Origin: Sporosarcina sp.
GTDB lineage: Bacteria > Bacillota > Bacilli > Bacillales_A > Planococcaceae
DNA: 6,874 nt
Direction: 5' to 3'
Assembly (NCBI GenBank): GCA_029263945.1
Contig: JARIDM010000085.1
Span: forward strand, 1 to 6,874
Made by a program: the position numbers and the translations under genes. Below are positions 6,215-6,874 of the stretch, one piece after another; positions within the stretch are counted from its first letter, which is position 1, and every line of letters begins with the position of its first letter. The notes under the pieces are model-generated. The model searched no databases and had not been told where the DNA came from. It worked only from the letters and a program-made list of their open reading frames with translations.

Positions 6215-6799
6215 ATGAATAACAAAAAGCTACGTAAAATGGTGGTCATTGCAATGCTTGCGAGTATTGGGACTGTGTTAATGCAGTTTAACTTTCCGTT
6301 ACCTGCACTTCCAGGGTTTTTAAAGTTTGACTTTGGCGAGGTGCCAGCGGTTCTTGCTGTCATGACAATGGGACCGATTGCTGGAATTGCAGTTGAACTC
6401 ATTAAAAATATTTTACATTGGTTGTTAAGTGGTAGTCCAACTGGAGTGCCAGTTGGTGAAATTGCGAACTTTGTGACAGGATTATTATTTATCATGCCTG
6501 TTTACTTGATCTTTAATAAGTTTAGAACGAAAAAAGGTTTGAGAACTGGTTTGATTGCTGGGACAATAGCGATGGCAGTTGGTATGAGTGTCTTAAACTA
6601 TTTTGTGTTTTTACCTGCATATACGTACTTTTTAGGTGCGCCACCAGTTACGGGAGATGCACTGTATACAATGATTGTACTTGGAATATTACCATTTAAT
6701 TTCGTGAAAGGGCTCATTATTATGACGCTTTCACTACTCCTATATAACCGCATGAAAGTCTGGATTGCGCAACAACGTGTCAAATTGATGTCAGAATAG
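6215..6799 (+). CDS. ribU: RibU, riboflavin-binding S component of an ECF transporter
   Basis: RibU is a 194-residue, highly hydrophobic protein with about six membrane helices. It is the substrate-specific subunit that works with a shared ECF energising module (EcfT with two ATPases, not encoded here) to import riboflavin. Family signatures include KFDFGEVPAVLAVMTMGPIAG (38-58), continuing into VELIKN and H68, then GVPVGEIANFVTG (77-89), LNYFVFLPAY (127-136) and LPFNFVKG (159-166). Length matches B. subtilis RibU (about 190 residues). The FMN riboswitch upstream supports riboflavin or FMN as substrate. The ATG at 6215 is chosen because GGAGAGAGG (6201-6209) lies at proper spacing; the in-frame GTG at 6188 would place that site inside the gene. 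It appears to be transcribed alone, between two terminators. Confidence 0.95.
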   Translation: MNNKKLRKMVVIAMLASIGTVLMQFNFPLPALPGFLKFDFGEVPAVLAVMTMGPIAGIAVELIKNILHWLLSGSPTGVPVGEIANFVTGLLFIMPVYLIFNKFRTKKGLRTGLIAGTIAMAVGMSVLNYFVFLPAYTYFLGAPPVTGDALYTMIVLGILPFNFVKGLIIMTLSLLLYNRMKVWIAQQRVKLMSE

Positions 6800-6840
6800 A
6801 AAAATGCTGTACTAGTCAATTGGCTAGTACAGCATTTTTT
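6800..6840. terminator. Bidirectional terminator between converging ribU and the ferredoxin-like gene
   Basis: AAAAATGCTGTACTAG (6800-6815) pairs perfectly with CTAGTACAGCATTTTT (6824-6839). The stem can extend by two more pairs to an AATT loop. As at the gene ends, Ts follow on the plus strand (6835-6840) and As precede, giving Ts on the minus strand (6800-6804 read in reverse). It directly follows the ribU stop and abuts the stop of the minus-strand gene, so it can serve both. Confidence 0.92.
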
Positions 6841-6874
6841 AATCTTCATATTTTAAAGCGTCTCCATCGAAAGG
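6839..6874 (-). CDS. fer: C-terminal end of a probable 4Fe-4S ferredoxin (partial)
   Basis: Read on the minus strand, the last bases encode PFDGDALKYED and a TAA stop at 6841-6839. This ending matches what I recall of the C-terminus of the Bacillus 4Fe-4S ferredoxin Fer, and fer lies near ribU in related genomes. Only eleven codons are visible, and no cysteine ligand lies within the window, so the call depends on this short tail plus gene order. The shared terminator at its end supports a real gene end here. Confidence 0.65.
   Translation of the reverse strand, partial: PFDGDALKYED

Noticed and set aside
6598..6849. Minus-strand open frame opposite ribU and across the shared terminator
   Set aside because: It runs through the bidirectional terminator and is in a different frame from the ferredoxin-like tail. 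It is a shadow of ribU.

Overview
The window looks like a chromosomal segment from a Bacillales Firmicute. It is AT-rich, the genes are packed on one strand with strong GGAGG-type ribosome binding sites, and the gene order is the res locus familiar from Bacillus subtilis and relatives. ResD, ResE, SigX and RsiX resemble the Bacillus proteins without being obviously identical, so a Planococcaceae-type genus (Sporosarcina or Lysinibacillus-like) is plausible. That placement is inference. I see no mobile element, CRISPR array, tRNA or rRNA, and no sign of horizontal transfer.

Layout. Bases 1-258 hold the 3' end of resB and 258-1442 hold all of resC; together they encode the haem delivery and ligation machinery for c-type cytochromes. 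An imperfect terminator hairpin (1453-1491) separates them from the regulator pair resD (1556-2269) and resE (2266-4041), a two-component system for redox, oxygen limitation and respiration. An ECF-type promoter (4037-4062) overlaps the resE stop codon and precedes sigX (4087-4623) and rsiX (4616-5809), an ECF sigma factor and its membrane-anchored anti-sigma factor. A strong terminator (5808-5847) closes that unit. Bases 5810-6214, about 400 bases without a protein gene, hold this terminator, a candidate promoter, an FMN (RFN) riboswitch aptamer with a long expression platform and terminator, and the ribosome binding site of ribU. The ribU gene (6215-6799) encodes the riboflavin-binding S component of an ECF transporter. 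A hairpin shared by converging genes (6800-6840) separates ribU from the last codons of a minus-strand gene that looks like a 4Fe-4S ferredoxin.

How the parts work together. ResB and ResC mature cytochromes c, and ResDE adjusts respiratory gene expression. SigX with RsiX forms an envelope-stress regulator that appears to drive its own transcription. RibU imports riboflavin and is controlled by the end product FMN through the riboswitch. The common theme is respiration and redox cofactors plus envelope homeostasis.

This is a recognisable, largely conserved locus, and I found no wholly new system. The items most worth a second look are regulatory: the SigX promoter fused to the resE stop codon, the hairpin that splits resBC from resDE, the elaborate expression platform of the riboswitch with a possible second, translational control hairpin, and GerM-like folds in the extracytoplasmic part of RsiX.
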